DNA from: Burkholderia cenocepacia
GTDB lineage: Bacteria; Pseudomonadota; Gammaproteobacteria; Burkholderiales; Burkholderiaceae
Length of the DNA stretch: 64,000 nt
Assembly (NCBI RefSeq): GCF_014211915.1
Contig: NZ_CP060040.1
Location: forward strand, 1,984,001 to 2,048,000
Reading direction: 5' to 3'
Part shown: positions 35,732 through 46,191 of the stretch, piece after piece
Layout of the letters: each line of letters opens with the position of its first letter
How positions within the stretch are numbered: the first letter of the stretch is position 1
Position numbers and translations under genes: made by a program
The notes under the pieces: generated by a model
Databases searched by the model: none
Told to the model about the DNA's origin: nothing
Seen by the model: only the letters and a program-made list of their open reading frames with translations

Positions 35732-36343
35732 TCAATGCTCGACGTCCGCCGCGCCGAAGCTCCGCATCTTCCAGCCGAGCCGCACGACGAGCATCCGCAT
35801 CGAGAAACCGGCCACCAGCGCGACGAACGTCGCCAACCCCACGTCGATGCCGAGATGCTGCATCCCGACATACAGCGCGCCCGTGACGAACGCGACGCTC
35901 GCGTACAACTCCTCGCGCAGGATCAGCGGCATCTCGTTGCAGAGTAAATCGCGCAGCATCCCGCCGCACACGCCCGTGATCGCGCCGGCCAGCACGACGA
36001 TGATCGGCGCCGTGCCGGTCGACGCGCCGATGTCGCAGCCGATGATCGTGAACGCCGCGAGGCCGATCGCATCGACGGTGACGAACAGCGTCTTCATCCG
36101 CGCAACGTGCCGTGCCGCCCACGACGCGACGGTCGCCGCGACCAGCGTGATCACCAGGTATTCGGGATGCGCGATCCAGCCGAGCGGATAATGGCCGAGC
36201 AGCACGTCGCGCACGGTTCCGCCGCCGAGCGCCGTCACCGCGCCGACGAGCGCGAGCCCGAAGCGGTCCATTCCGCGGCGCATGCCCATCAGCGCGCCCG
36301 ACATCGCTTCCGCGACGATCGCAATCAGATAGAGCGTATGCAT
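35732..36343 (-). CDS. TRIC/YicG-family (UPF0126) membrane protein
   Basis: 203 residues with seven predicted helices made of two repeated TRIC-type modules: MRRGMDRFGLALVGAVTALGGGTVRDVLLGHYP and ITGVCGGMLRDLLCNEMPLIL, each with GGG..RD. Members include cation channels and a proposed glycine transporter. Starts 8 bases after the PBP1A gene, so it is in the same operon. The C-terminus ends in AADVEH. Confidence 0.87.
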   Translation of the reverse strand: MHTLYLIAIVAEAMSGALMGMRRGMDRFGLALVGAVTALGGGTVRDVLLGHYPLGWIAHPEYLVITLVAATVASWAARHVARMKTLFVTVDAIGLAAFTIIGCDIGASTGTAPIIVVLAGAITGVCGGMLRDLLCNEMPLILREELYASVAFVTGALYVGMQHLGIDVGLATFVALVAGFSMRMLVVRLGWKMRSFGAADVEH

Positions 36344-36351
36344 GGCGCGCG

Positions 36352-38490
36352 TCAGTCGTCCGTCCGGAACAGGTCGAGCACGCGTTCGCGCTCGGCCGCG
36401 TCGACGGCGGCGGGCATCGGTTCGTCGCGCTTGTCGTGGTCGGCCGGTACATCCAGCGCACCCGGTGCATCGCCGGCTGCCGCGCCGCCGCATGCAAAGC
36501 GGCTGCGGATATACGCCGGCACGTCGGCCGTGCACGTGCCGCGCGTGTATTCGGCGTAGACGAAATCGCCATCCACCAGCGCGACGTCCTGCGGCGGCGT
36601 CGCCGCGACCGGCGTGCGCCCGTCGACGGCCGTCTTCATGTAGTCGAGCCACACCGGCAGCGCGAGCGTCGCGCCGGTCGCGCGCCCCATCGGGCGCGGC
36701 GTGTCGTAGCCGAGCCAAGCAACCGCGACGATGCCCGACGAATAGCCGGCGAACCATACGTCCTTCGATCCGTTCGACGTGCCCGTCTTGCCGGCCGCGT
36801 CGTCGCGCCTGAGCGCGAGTGCGCCGCGCGCGGTGCCGGCCCGCACGACGTCGCGCAGCATGCTGTCCATCACGAACGCATTGCGCGCCGACACGACCCG
36901 CTCGCCTGCCGGCACGGTCGCCTCGTACATCGCGCCGCCGTGCCGCTGCTTCACCGACAGGATCAGGCGCGGCTCCATCCGCGTCCCGCCGTTCGCGAAC
37001 ACGCTGTAGGCACTCGCGAGTTCGAGCGGCGTCACGGCGCCCGCGCCGAGCGCGAGCGGCAGCGACGCCGGATTGCGCTGCGCATCGAAGCCGAAATGCA
37101 CCGCGTGCTGCTGCACGTAGCGCGCGTCGGTGGCCTGCATCAGGCTGACCGCGACCAGGTTCTTCGAGCGCACGAGCCCGCGCCGCACCGGGATGAAGCC
37201 TTCGTAGCGATTGCCGAAATTGCGCGGACGCCACGGCCGCGCGCCGGTTTCCGCGTGCGTGAGCGTACGCTGCGTATCGTCGACGAGCACGCCGGGGAAG
37301 TAGCCCTTCTCCAGCGCCGCCGAATAGACGAACGGCTTGAAGCTCGACCCCGGCTGGCGATACGCCTGCAGCGCATGGTCGAACACGTTGCGATCGAAAT
37401 CCGCGCCGCCGACCAGCGCGAGCATGTCGCCGGTGGCCGCATCGAGCGACACGAGTGCGCCTTCGAGGCCGTTGCGCATATCGCGCTTCGCGCGGGACTG
37501 GCGGCTCAGCGTACGGTCGAGCGCGGCTTCGGCTGCACGCTGGTCACGCATCGAGATGGTGGTCGTCACGTCGAGGCCAAGCGTGTACGCGTCGTCATGA
37601 AACCGTTCGACCATCATCCGGCGCGCCCGCTCGGCGACGTACGGCGCCGCGACGATGCCGGGCGGCGGCGTGGTCGCCAGTGCGATCGGCGCGTCGACGG
37701 CCGCGCGATACGTCGCGTCGTCGAGCTGGCCGAGTGCATGCATCCGGCCGAGCACGTAGTTGCGCCGCGCGGTCGCGCGCGCCGGGTTGACGACCGGATT
37801 GAATGCGGACGGCGCCTTCGGCAGCCCGGCGAGCACGGCCGCCTCGCCCGCGCTCAGTGCGTCGAGCGGCTTGCCGAAGTACACGTGCGCGGCGGCCGCG
37901 AAGCCGTAGGCGCGCTCGCCGAGATAGATCTCGTTCATGTACAGCTCGAGCAGCTTGTCCTTGCTGTATTCGCGCTCGAGCTTGGCCGCCATCAGGATCT
38001 CGGCGAGCTTGCGGCTCAGCACCTTGTCGCGCGTCAGGTAGAAGTTGCGCGCGACCTGCATCGTGATCGTGCTGCCGCCCTGCCCCGGCTCGCCCGTCAC
38101 GACGTTCGCGAACGTCGCGCGCGCAAGGCCGCCGACATCGACCGGGCCGTGCTCGTAGAACTTCGCGTCCTCGGCCGCGAGCAGCGCATGCCGCATCAGC
38201 GGCGGGATGCGTTCGAGCGGCACGAACTCGCGCCGCTCGACGCCGTATTCGGCCAGCAGGTCACCGTCGCGCGAGAAAATCCGCAGCGGCAAAGCGGGAC
38301 GATAGACGGCCAGGTGTTCGACGGACGGCAACTGCGTCCAGATGCGATCGATCGTCCACGCGCCGATGCCCGCGCACGCGAGCGTCAGGCCGAGCAGCGC
38401 GCCCGCGAGCGTGCGCCAGATGCGGCGGCGGCGCGGCGGTGTGGGTGGCGGCGCGGGCGACGGCGACGGGTTGGCGGTGGGATCGGTCAT
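36352..38490 (-). CDS. Bifunctional penicillin-binding protein 1A (class A)
   Basis: 712 residues. Proline-rich cytoplasmic N-terminus, one membrane helix (about 28-50), glycosyltransferase domain (LLAAEDAKFYEHGPVD near 108; GGSTITMQVARNFYL near 140), and transpeptidase domain with GSSFKPF near 370, RSKN near 440 and KTGTSNGSKD near 570. Makes and cross-links peptidoglycan. Shorter than the main PBP1A (about 800) and lacking its OB-like insertion, so it is an accessory paralogue. An AT-rich nested palindrome lies upstream. Confidence 0.92.
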   Translation of the reverse strand: MTDPTANPSPSPAPPPTPPRRRRIWRTLAGALLGLTLACAGIGAWTIDRIWTQLPSVEHLAVYRPALPLRIFSRDGDLLAEYGVERREFVPLERIPPLMRHALLAAEDAKFYEHGPVDVGGLARATFANVVTGEPGQGGSTITMQVARNFYLTRDKVLSRKLAEILMAAKLEREYSKDKLLELYMNEIYLGERAYGFAAAAHVYFGKPLDALSAGEAAVLAGLPKAPSAFNPVVNPARATARRNYVLGRMHALGQLDDATYRAAVDAPIALATTPPPGIVAAPYVAERARRMMVERFHDDAYTLGLDVTTTISMRDQRAAEAALDRTLSRQSRAKRDMRNGLEGALVSLDAATGDMLALVGGADFDRNVFDHALQAYRQPGSSFKPFVYSAALEKGYFPGVLVDDTQRTLTHAETGARPWRPRNFGNRYEGFIPVRRGLVRSKNLVAVSLMQATDARYVQQHAVHFGFDAQRNPASLPLALGAGAVTPLELASAYSVFANGGTRMEPRLILSVKQRHGGAMYEATVPAGERVVSARNAFVMDSMLRDVVRAGTARGALALRRDDAAGKTGTSNGSKDVWFAGYSSGIVAVAWLGYDTPRPMGRATGATLALPVWLDYMKTAVDGRTPVAATPPQDVALVDGDFVYAEYTRGTCTADVPAYIRSRFACGGAAAGDAPGALDVPADHDKRDEPMPAAVDAAERERVLDLFRTDD

Positions 38491-38593
38491 GTCGGGCTCC
38501 TTCTTCAGTGCCGCGACGGCCGGCGCGCGAGCGGCGCCGATCGGTCACGAAAGGCGCGCATTGTCGAAGGGATGGCGCGAAACCGGAACATTC

Positions 38594-38618
38594 TTTAGCC
38601 AAAGTTTGGCTGGCTAAA
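38594..38618. promoter_or_regulatory. Nested palindrome upstream of PBP1A
   Basis: AGCCAAA-G-TTTGGCT at 38597-38611, flanked by TTTAGCC (38594-38600) and GGCTAAA (38612-38618). Followed by an AT-rich stretch. Placed between divergent PBP1A and APH-like genes. Confidence 0.5.
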
Positions 38619-38719
38619 TTTTATTTAGGAAAGCGCTTCAGGTCCTGCTTGGACCGGGTATGCGGGTCGGCGGCATGTCGTTGCGGGCGCGCGAGCCGGT
38701 TCGCTTGTACCATCGTCGG

Positions 38720-39514
38720 ATGTTCGATCGATACCTCGACCTGTGGAGCCTCGTCCCCGACGGCGGCCCGATCCTGACCGCGAGCGGCGGCCTGCTGCCC
38801 GTCGTCTGGCACGCGCGGCCGGCAATGCTGAAAGTCGCCACGTGCGACGAAGAGCGCCGCGGCAATGCGCTGATGGCCTGGTGGAACGGGCAAGGCGCCG
38901 CGCAGGTGTGGCAGCACGACGGCGACGCGATCCTGCTCGAGCGCGCGCAGCCGGCGCCGTCGCTGGCTGCGTTGTCGGCTGCGGGCCACGACGACGATAC
39001 GATGCGTATCGCTTGCGACGTCGTCGCGCGGCTGCACGCGCATCGTGCGCCGCTGGTGCCTCCGGTCGTGCCGCTGCATGACTGGTTCTACGCGCTGCTG
39101 TCAAACGATGCCAACAACGATGCGTTGCGCCGCTCGGCAACGATTGCTCGTCAGTTGCTGGCCGAGCCGTCCGTCGACGAAGTCGTGCTGCACGGCGACA
39201 TCCATCACGGCAACATCCTGCATTTCGGCGATCGCGGCTGGCGCGCGATCGACCCGAAAGGGCTGCGCGGCGAGCGCACGTTCGATTACGCGAATCTGTT
39301 CTGTAATCCTGCGCATGGCATCGCGGTCGACCCGGTGCGATTCGAGCGACGGGTTGTGCTCGTGGCTGACGCCGCGGGACTCGACCGGCGCCGGCTGCTG
39401 CAGTGGATTCTCGCGTGGTCGGGGCTGTCGGCCGTGTGGTTGATGGAAGACGAGTTGCCGGCCGATACGCGGCTGGCGGTTGCCGCGCTGGCCGCGGCCG
39501 CGCTCGACCAGTAG
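38720..39514 (+). CDS. APH(6)/hydroxyurea-phosphotransferase-family small-molecule kinase
   Basis: 264 residues. Starts MFDRYLDLWSLVPDGGPIL with the AMLKVATC ATP-lysine region near residue 40, catalytic VLHGDIHHGNILHFG near 155 and the metal-binding AIDPKGLRGERTFDYAN near 178. Family members inactivate streptomycin or phosphorylate other small molecules; a chromosomal copy in Burkholderia does not by itself predict resistance. Upstream in-frame ATGs at 38660 lack family similarity. A bidirectional terminator follows. Confidence 0.82.
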   Translation: MFDRYLDLWSLVPDGGPILTASGGLLPVVWHARPAMLKVATCDEERRGNALMAWWNGQGAAQVWQHDGDAILLERAQPAPSLAALSAAGHDDDTMRIACDVVARLHAHRAPLVPPVVPLHDWFYALLSNDANNDALRRSATIARQLLAEPSVDEVVLHGDIHHGNILHFGDRGWRAIDPKGLRGERTFDYANLFCNPAHGIAVDPVRFERRVVLVADAAGLDRRRLLQWILAWSGLSAVWLMEDELPADTRLAVAALAAAALDQ

Positions 39515-39539
39515 CCTCAAGCTCCACGCTCCGCCCATG

Positions 39540-39573
39540 AAAAAACCCGCCGGCAAACACCGGCGGGCTTTCA
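39540..39573. terminator. Bidirectional terminator between the APH-like gene and allE
   Basis: AAAAACCCGCCGG-CAAACA-CCGGCGGGCTTTC: 9-bp stem with A-run before and T-run after, serving two convergent genes. Confidence 0.88.
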
Positions 39574-39593
39574 TATCCGACTTGCGCGGCGCT

Positions 39594-40430
<837 letters not shown>

Positions 40431-41287
40431 ATTGCATCCAGGCAATGGGTTGGTCCGGCCCCGGGCGCAAACGGCATCGGGCGGTTCGCATGCGCGTGGG
40501 GCACGCATGCGACGGCGGGACATCGTTGCCGGGGTGGCTTGAAGGCGCATGCGCCTTCGGTCGGTCGGCCAGGCTTCGCGTCGGGTCCGCCCGGTTCAGC
40601 GGACACGGCGGCCCGGGTTGTCGGGCCGGCGGCCGGGCCGCGGCGCTCGCGGGTCAGGCGGCGAAGCGCGGATGACGGCACGGTTCGGCTCCGTACGCGA
40701 GCATCGCCGACGATAGCGAAGTCGATTGCGATCGACCAATTAAATGTTGCGATGACATCCATTCGATTTTCCACTACCGTCCGGTGCCCGCGATACGCGG
40801 TCGGCATGCGTTGCGAGGCGTGCCGACTATCAGGGAAATCCTGACGGTTGCGATGTTCGCGCGATGCGCCGGCGCGGCAATGCGGCGGGACACGCGCTGG
40901 TCTCGACGCATCCTGTTACGCAGGGCGAGGCGGAAGCGGTCGATACGTCCGCGGCAGCGGATTGCGGCGTGAGGGTCGCACGGAGACGGTCACGTCAGAT
41001 TGGAACGAGCCGACGTGTCGAAGACAAAGCAGGCGTGATTCGGCCAACCCCGTCCGCGCGCATTGGGACGCGGCAAGCGAGATCGTCGAGAAGCGGAGAA
41101 AACAGCAGGAGGAGAATTGCCGGCCCGTCGATCGGGCATTTGGCAGCGGCTGATTGAAGCCGGAAGAGAATCGCCGGTCTGGCCGGCGAAGCGGCCCGGC
41201 AGAGCGCCGGGCTGAAGCTCGCGTCGGGATACCGACGCCGTCGGCGCGCCGGTGCGCGGATCGCGCACCGTGCCGCGCCAGCGACGA
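40431..41287. other. 857-base region without a recognised gene
   Basis: Contains the allE promoter region and the 3' side of the glycine-zipper gene. Open frames here are short, overlap on both strands and show no family features. A GCCCGGC-AGAGC-GCCGGGC hairpin at 41194-41212 may end the glycine-zipper transcript. The AT-richer patch at 40736-40770 could hold the allE promoter. Confidence 0.5.
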
Positions 41288-41725
41288 TCAGTCCCAGTCG
41301 CGGTGGTGACGATGCTTGCGGTGACGGTAGCCGCGGTCGCCGTGATCGCGATCGTACGAGCTGCGCGACATGTTGCCGCCGAGTGCCGCGCCGGCACCGC
41401 CGCCGACCGCCGCACCCAGCAGGCCGCCCGTGCGGCCGCCCATCGCGTTGCCTGCCGCGGTACCCGCGCCGCCGCCGAGGGCGCCGCCGATGATCGCGCC
41501 GGTGCGCTCGCGACGGTTCGACGTCACCGCGCCGCCGGCGCCGCCGCCGATCGCGCCGCCGATGACGGAGCCGGTGCTGCCGCCGACCGCGCCGCCGACC
41601 GCTGCGCCGGCAACCCCGCCGAGCGCGCCGCCGAGCGCGTTGTTCAAGTCACCGGCCATTGCCGGCAGTGCAGTCGCGCCGGTCAACGCGGCGACGACGA
41701 GAGCGGGGGCGATTTTCTTCCACAT
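41288..41725 (-). CDS. Glycine-zipper secreted protein
   Basis: 145 residues. Signal peptide MWKKIAPALVVAALTGATALPAMA, then repeated glycine-zipper segments (GGALGGVAGAAVGGAVGG, GAIIGGALGGGAGTAAGN, GGLLGAAVGGGAGAALGG) that can insert as paired helices, and a basic/His-rich tail (DRGYRHRKHRHHRDWD) that may bind metal or surfaces. No lipobox Cys. Start MWKKIAP preceded by AAGGAAGA. Envelope role likely, exact function unknown. Confidence 0.8.
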   Translation of the reverse strand: MWKKIAPALVVAALTGATALPAMAGDLNNALGGALGGVAGAAVGGAVGGSTGSVIGGAIGGGAGGAVTSNRRERTGAIIGGALGGGAGTAAGNAMGGRTGGLLGAAVGGGAGAALGGNMSRSSYDRDHGDRGYRHRKHRHHRDWD

Positions 41726-42102
41726 TCCCGTATTCTTCCTTGTTCGCAATTCTGGTTATCGAAGTCCGCTCGGTACGACGATCTGAATCGATCGACGTCG
41801 GGCCAGGCATTGTGCCGGACTGCGGACCAATTCATTTCAATGAGCTTGCGGCGAAGAATAGCACCGGTCCCGCATTCCTGCCGTAGACATTGTGGTAACA
41901 AGTTGTTTACGAATCACAGACATTCAACGTACCCGCCGAATCCGGCTGAAACCCTTGTCGGGATTGGCTCCGGCGGCAGTCTGACCTCACGTCGCGACAC
42001 GCCGATCATGCACGCGATCGCACGTTCGAGACACACGTCGCAACACATCCGCACACGCCGGTAACGGGCATCCGAACGACGGTGCGAGAAAAGATGACGG
42101 GG
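41726..42102. other. 377-base intergenic region
   Basis: Upstream of the glycine-zipper gene and downstream of the ICMT gene, both on the minus strand. I see no gene, strong hairpin or recognisable operator. Confidence 0.5.
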
Positions 42103-42762
42103 TCAGTACACGCCGGGCAGCAACCGCCACGTCCGCGCGCAATACGCGTCGTATTCGGCGCCGAATTGCGAACGCAGCAATGCTTCCTCGGAGCGGATTC
42201 GCGCGACGAGCGGCACGAGCGTCAGCACGACCAGCAGCACGCCGACACCCGAGCGGAACACCAGCGCCCAGCCGAGCGAATTGACGACCAGGCCGAGATA
42301 GCTGGGATTGCGGATGCGGCTGTAGATGCCGCCGGTCACGAGCGTATGGCCTGGCTGGATCGCGACGAGCCCGCTGAAGCGTTTGCCTAGCACGAACACG
42401 GGCCACATGCGCAGCACGCCGCCCACGAGGTACAGCCCGACACCGATCCAGCGCACCGTATCGCCGCCGAAAGTCCAGACGTCGAGCCGGTCGGTCAGCG
42501 CCGGCAAGTACGCGAGCAGGAAACCGCTCACCGCGAAGGCCGCGAGCACCCAGCGGTTGTCGCGGTTCTCGCGTTCGCCGCTGCTCAGGTTGCCTTCGGT
42601 GAACAGCGCGGCGACGGCCATCACAAGGGTCGCGATCGCGACGACGGTCAGTTGAGGATGCGAGAAGAACGCGGCAAACCCGCCGCTGCCGAGCACGGCG
42701 AGCCCGAGATAGACGAGCGTGGCTACGCTCGACAGGACGATGACCTTGGGGGTGACTGTCAT
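42103..42762 (-). CDS. Isoprenylcysteine carboxyl methyltransferase (ICMT)-family membrane protein
   Basis: 219 residues, about five to six helices. The family signature is GHTLVTGGIYSRIRNPSYLGLVVNSLGWAL (about 135-165), ending ARIRSEEALLRSQFGAEYDAYCARTWRLLPGVY. Bacterial members methylate unknown lipids or isoprenoids in the inner membrane with SAM. No neighbours give a clue to substrate. Confidence 0.87.
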   Translation of the reverse strand: MTVTPKVIVLSSVATLVYLGLAVLGSGGFAAFFSHPQLTVVAIATLVMAVAALFTEGNLSSGERENRDNRWVLAAFAVSGFLLAYLPALTDRLDVWTFGGDTVRWIGVGLYLVGGVLRMWPVFVLGKRFSGLVAIQPGHTLVTGGIYSRIRNPSYLGLVVNSLGWALVFRSGVGVLLVVLTLVPLVARIRSEEALLRSQFGAEYDAYCARTWRLLPGVY

Positions 42763-42916
42763 GACGGCCTCGCGGGGATGCGCTTTCCTGTGAAGTATAG
42801 GAACTGCGCACACCGGGTGCCGTGCGCGGCCGTCATGCGGCGCGGGAGTTCGCGCGCATCGTCAGGCCGAAGACGGCCGACCGGGCCAGGACGGCCGGCC
42901 GGCGCGCCGCGACCGA

Positions 42917-43081
42917 TCAGCGAATGCGGAAGTGGCCGCCGATGCCGACGGTGACGGGCGGCGCGTAATACGCGGGCGCATAGCCGTAGTAGGCCGGCGC
43001 GGGCGCGTAGCCGTACGGCGGCGCGACGTAGCAGCCGGACAGGCCGCCGATCAGGGCAAGCGTGATGAGAAGTCTGGACAT
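42917..43081 (-). CDS. Small lipoprotein
   Basis: 54 residues. Signal MSRLLITLALIGGLSGC with lipobox L-S-G-C, so Cys17 is the likely lipidated residue. The mature part is Tyr/Pro/Ala-rich (YVAPPYGYAPAPAYYGYAP) and ends in VGIGGHFRIR. Common in Burkholderia, function unknown. Confidence 0.75.
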   Translation of the reverse strand: MSRLLITLALIGGLSGCYVAPPYGYAPAPAYYGYAPAYYAPPVTVGIGGHFRIR

Positions 43082-43333
43082 GGCTCGGTTCCCGGCGCGA
43101 AAGACCAATGGCACCGCGCGAAGGCCGCGCCACCGCACCACGCGGCGGCCGGCACGAAGAGGCAACGCCCCTTCCTGTCGCTCGATGAAACGATGCGCGG
43201 AGTCTAGCGCCGGGCGTGGCCGGCCAAGTTTCCCGGGCCGTTACACGTGTTACCCCGTGTGACCGCTGAAACAGGCTGGATCGGCGCAACGGCCCGCCGG
43301 TGGGCGGCGGCCGCGCCGACCGCGATGAGGCTG

Positions 43334-43753
43334 TTACACGAAGCGGGCGCGAATGCGCTGCGCGAGCGCTTCGAGCGTCGCCGCGTCGGCGACGTCGCGC
43401 GCATGCATCCGCAGCTCGGCGCCTTCCCAGCGCGGAATCACGTGGAAATGCACGTGCGGGACGGTCTGGCCGGCTGCCGCGCCGTTGAACTGGCCGATGA
43501 ACACGCCGTCCGGCTCGAGCGCCGCGCGCACTGCCGCCGCGACGCGCTGCGTCATGCGGATACCGGCCGCGGCCGCATCGCCGGACAGCTCGAAGATCTG
43601 CGCGGCCGGCTCCTTCGGGATCACGAGCACGTGACCGTCGGCCTGCGGCATCAGATCCATGATCGCGAGCGTCGCGTCGTCTTCGGCGACCTTCACGCAC
43701 GGCAGTTCGCCGCGCAGGATTCGGGCGAACGGGTTGTTGTTGTCGTAGGACAT
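43334..43753 (-). CDS. HIT-family nucleotide hydrolase/transferase
   Basis: 139 residues. The His triad HVHFHVI is near residue 98. NPFARILRGELPCVKVAEDD at the N-terminus and VIPKEPAAQIFELS are typical of bacterial HIT (HinT-like) proteins, which cleave AMP-lysine-type phosphoramidates. Monocistronic, divergent from the serine hydrolase. Confidence 0.92.
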   Translation of the reverse strand: MSYDNNNPFARILRGELPCVKVAEDDATLAIMDLMPQADGHVLVIPKEPAAQIFELSGDAAAAGIRMTQRVAAAVRAALEPDGVFIGQFNGAAAGQTVPHVHFHVIPRWEGAELRMHARDVADAATLEALAQRIRARFV

Positions 43754-43993
43754 GGCGTTTTCCGATCTCGTTGGACAGTGGGACTGGGAGAGCAATGCCG
43801 GACGATTATCGGCCGATGGCCGGCCCGATATCAACTCGCCGCCACGCGACGCCGGCCGAACCGTCGGGCACGCGGCAGCGCGAACGCATGCGACCGCCAC
43901 CACACGTCACACGGCCGCGATTGCACCGCCTCGCCCGAACCTGCGACACTGCCGGATCGTTGCCGGCCGGCACGCCACCGAGGACGCTCGCGC

Positions 43994-45415
43994 ATGACGA
44001 TTCCCCTCAAGAAGCTGATGCTGCGCGGTGTCGCGCTCGCGCTCGTGGCCGCGATCGGCTACACGGGCCATATGCTGTCCCGGCTCGCGCCGATCGCGAC
44101 CGGCTATGCGGCCAAGGCGCTGTGTTCGGGCGTGTTCGTGTCGGGCCGCCCGGCTGCGTCCGTGATCGACGTCGACATCATGGCCGGCGTCCATCCGTTG
44201 CTGAAACTGGTGCGGCCGTCGCTCGATCCCGACCATCATCGCGCGGTGGCGACCTTCGCCGGCTTCGCCGAACGCGAAGCCGACTTCCGGCCCGGGCTCG
44301 GCTGCACGCTCGCACTTGGAGCCCCGACCGGCGCGGCGGCCGCCACCTTGCCCGCCGCGTTGCCGCCCCTCCCCGATCCACCGCCCGCGCAAGTCGCGCC
44401 GCCCGCACCGGCCACGCCGCCCGCCGGCATCGACGCGCACCAGTTGCAGGCCGCGCTCGACCGCGCATTCGACGAACCCGATCCGGCGCGGCCGCGGCGC
44501 ACGCGCGCGGTCGTCGTGATGTGGCGCGGCCACGTGATCGCCGAACGCTATGCGCCCGGCTTCACGGCCGATACGCCGCTGCCCGGCTGGTCGATGACGA
44601 AGACCGTCACGGCCGCGCTGGTCGGCGCGCTGGTCGCGCAGCACAAGCTGTCGCCGGACGCGTCGGCGCTGCTGCCCGAATGGCGCGGCAGCGGCGATCC
44701 GCGCGCGGCCATCACGCTCGACGAGCTGCTGCGGATGACGAGCGGCCTGCAGTTCAACGAGGACTACGACGACCCGCTGTCCGACGTCGCGGTGATGCTG
44801 TTCACGCAGCCCGATACCGCGCGGTTCGCGTCGGCGAAGCCGCTGGCCGCGACGCCCGGCGCGCGGTGGTCCTACTCGAGCGGCACGAGTGCGATCGTGG
44901 CACGCGTGATGCGCGAAGCGCTGGGCGGCAGCGACGCGGACTATCTTGCGTTTCCGCGCCGCGCGTTGTTCGCGCCGCTCGGGATGCGCAGCGCGGTGTT
45001 CGAACCCGACGCGTCCGGCACGCTCGTCAGCGCGTCGTACATGTATGCGAGCGCACGCGACTGGGCGCGCTTCGGACAGCTTCTGCTGCAGGACGGCGTA
45101 TGGAACGGGCAGCGGCTGCTGCCGGAAGGCTGGGTGCGCTACCTGACGCGCGCGACGCCGCAGTCGTCGCGGCAGGAATTCGGCGCGCAGCTGTGGGTCA
45201 AGGTGCCGGAGCCGTTCAACGATCGCGAGCCGCACGCGCGGACGATGCCGGCCGACGCGTTTCATGCGGTCGGCCATGAAGGCCAGTTCGTGAGCGTGGT
45301 GCCGAGCCGCGAGCTAGTGGTCGTGCGGCTCGGGCTGTCGCGGCCGGAAGCCGCGTGGAATCACGAGGCGTTTCTCGCCCGCGTGCTCGATGCGGTGCCG
45401 GCGCCCGGTGCGTGA
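43994..45415 (+). CDS. Class C beta-lactamase-fold serine hydrolase with N-terminal anchor
   Basis: 473 residues. One N-terminal membrane helix (LMLRGVALALVAAIGYTGHML), then about 130 residues without a known fold that end in a Pro/Ala linker, then a penicillin-binding-like hydrolase domain from about 150. Catalytic SMTK (GWSMTKTV, near 198), Tyr in WSYSSGTS near 297, and the third motif HEG in VGHEGQFV near 430 (in place of KTG). Resembles 6-aminohexanoate dimer hydrolase-type proteins. Periplasmic, substrate unknown. Confidence 0.87.
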   Translation: MTIPLKKLMLRGVALALVAAIGYTGHMLSRLAPIATGYAAKALCSGVFVSGRPAASVIDVDIMAGVHPLLKLVRPSLDPDHHRAVATFAGFAEREADFRPGLGCTLALGAPTGAAAATLPAALPPLPDPPPAQVAPPAPATPPAGIDAHQLQAALDRAFDEPDPARPRRTRAVVVMWRGHVIAERYAPGFTADTPLPGWSMTKTVTAALVGALVAQHKLSPDASALLPEWRGSGDPRAAITLDELLRMTSGLQFNEDYDDPLSDVAVMLFTQPDTARFASAKPLAATPGARWSYSSGTSAIVARVMREALGGSDADYLAFPRRALFAPLGMRSAVFEPDASGTLVSASYMYASARDWARFGQLLLQDGVWNGQRLLPEGWVRYLTRATPQSSRQEFGAQLWVKVPEPFNDREPHARTMPADAFHAVGHEGQFVSVVPSRELVVVRLGLSRPEAAWNHEAFLARVLDAVPAPGA

Positions 45416-45495
45416 CGACGGAAGGCGCGCCGGTGAATCGATCGTGAAGCGGCGGCGATTGCACTACCGCCGCTTCAAGCGCGGCCTGCGCTGCG

Positions 45496-46119
45496 TTACG
45501 GATTCGCGCTGCCGCCGTATTGCTTAAACCCTTCGCGCGTCGCGAGACGTTCGACATAGCGCGACACCGCCGGCAGGTCCGGATGCTCGAACGGCGTGCC
45601 GAACCAGCGGTTCGCCGACAGGCCGATCGGAATATCCGCGAGCGTGAAGGTGTTGCCGGCCACGTACGCGCCGGTCCTTTCGAGTTGCGCATTCAGCACG
45701 CGCATGTGCGTCGTCCAGCCGGCGATCGACTGCGCAATGCCGTTCGGATCCTGGTGGTCGGGCGACTTGCGCACGAGGCCGAGGAAGGCGCCGACCCACG
45801 AGCGGTTCAGGTCCGAACCCTGCCAGTCGATCCACTGGTCGACCCGCGCACGCGCCTGCGGCTCGGCCGGATACAGCGCATCGCCGCCGTAGCGGTTCGC
45901 GAGGTAACGGATGATCGTGTTCGATTCCCAGAGCACGAAATCGTCGTCCTTGATGACGGGCACGAGCGCGTTCGGATTCAGCGCGAGATAGGCCGGATCG
46001 TGGGTCGTGCGGAAGCCCGCGCCCCAGTCTTCCTGTTCGAACGGCAGGTTCAGTTCGGTGCACAGCCACAGCACCTTGCGGACGTTGATGGACGGAATCT
46101 TGCCGAGGACGTGCAGCAT
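45496..46119 (-). CDS. Glutathione S-transferase
   Basis: 207 residues. Thioredoxin-like N-domain ([27 protein letters not shown]) with the cis-Pro region [25 protein letters not shown], and a helical C-domain with [20 protein letters not shown]. The motif SINVRK suggests Ser/Asn rather than Tyr as catalytic residue, as in beta/theta-like GSTs. AAGGAG precedes the ATG. Same strand as, and 70 bases after, the TIGR01777 gene. Confidence 0.9.
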   Translation of the reverse strand: MLHVLGKIPSINVRKVLWLCTELNLPFEQEDWGAGFRTTHDPAYLALNPNALVPVIKDDDFVLWESNTIIRYLANRYGGDALYPAEPQARARVDQWIDWQGSDLNRSWVGAFLGLVRKSPDHQDPNGIAQSIAGWTTHMRVLNAQLERTGAYVAGNTFTLADIPIGLSANRWFGTPFEHPDLPAVSRYVERLATREGFKQYGGSANP

Positions 46120-46191
46120 GCAGTCTCCTTGTGAGGTCGGGTGCGGCGTGTTCGGGGCGCACGGCACGCTCCGAACGCGTTCACGCCGAAT

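Noticed and set aside
38720..39514. Acquired aminoglycoside-resistance gene
   Set aside because: No mobile flanks or composition shift; the family is wide and the gene looks native.
40990..41415. Minus-strand frame overlapping the glycine-zipper gene
   Set aside because: Out-of-frame reading of a Gly-rich gene; no start signal.
42759..43700. Long minus-strand frame through the lipoprotein/HIT region
   Set aside because: Overlaps two better-supported genes in another frame and has Arg-rich shadow composition.
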